Part shown: piece after piece, positions 6,279 through 6,292 of the stretch | How positions within the stretch are numbered: the stretch's first letter is position 1 | How the letters are laid out: each line of letters begins with the position of its first letter | From: Lachnospira sp. UBA4285 | Lineage (GTDB): Bacteria > Bacillota > Clostridia > Lachnospirales > Lachnospiraceae | Direction: 5' to 3' | Length of the DNA stretch: 6,292 nt | Assembly: GCA_002394965.1 (NCBI GenBank) | Contig: DGVL01000007.1 | Location: 1 to 6,292, forward strand | Position numbers and translations under genes: made by a program | The notes under the pieces: generated by a model | The model's input: only the letters and a program-made list of their open reading frames with translations | What the model was told of the DNA's origin: nothing | Databases searched by the model: none

Positions 6279-6292
6279 GGTTCCCACCAAAA
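6275..6292. repeat. Short inverted repeat at the window edge
   Basis: TTTTGGT (6275-6281) and ACCAAAA (6286-6292) are perfect 7-base inverted arms around TCCC, sharing T residues with the tyrS terminator. The right arm touches the last base of the window, so the repeat may be longer. Its meaning is unclear; it may be part of a second, weaker terminator-like structure. Confidence 0.35.

Overview
This 6.3 kb window looks like chromosomal DNA of an anaerobic Firmicute, most likely class Clostridia and plausibly a Lachnospiraceae-type genome. The grounds are a very large 2-hydroxyacyl-CoA dehydratase activase-type iron-sulfur protein, a rhomboid-like membrane protein of a kind familiar from Clostridia, a Glu-type (K+-dependent) pyruvate kinase, a bacterial-type TyrRS, sigma-A promoters with 17-base spacers and purine-rich ribosome binding sites. 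Base composition is moderately GC-rich by eye. The taxonomic placement is an inference.

Layout. Positions 2086 to 2 (minus strand) hold the first 695 codons of a gene cut off by the left window edge. It encodes two tandem ASKHA-type activase domains, a four-cysteine motif and the beginning of the DUF2229-type region. Because no stop codon lies in the window, the frame is easily missed, and long antisense frames overlap it. A 221-base divergent intergenic region (2087-2307) follows, with one good promoter firing left (2146-2174) and another firing right (2246-2274). Plus-strand genes then run to the end: a rhomboid-like integral membrane protein with a C-terminal Cys/His cluster (2308-3309), pyruvate kinase pyk (3387-4814) and tyrosyl-tRNA synthetase tyrS (4972-6195). 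A strong intrinsic terminator stands at 6248-6278.

The three plus-strand genes each have a plausible promoter, so they look like neighbouring, partly read-through transcription units rather than one tight operon. No U-tracted terminator is visible between them. pyk makes pyruvate and ATP in glycolysis and tyrS charges tRNA-Tyr. The fused activase probably acts in ATP-driven low-potential electron transfer to a partner site, perhaps within the same polypeptide. No functional link between the genes is evident beyond adjacency.

There are no RNA genes, CRISPR arrays, insertion sequences or phage genes that I can support. The points most worth a second look are the covalently duplicated activase, the zinc-finger-tailed rhomboid homologue without a visible catalytic dyad, a perfect 10-bp hairpin in the short tyrS leader where a T-box might be expected, and two mutually exclusive hairpins over the activase ribosome binding site.
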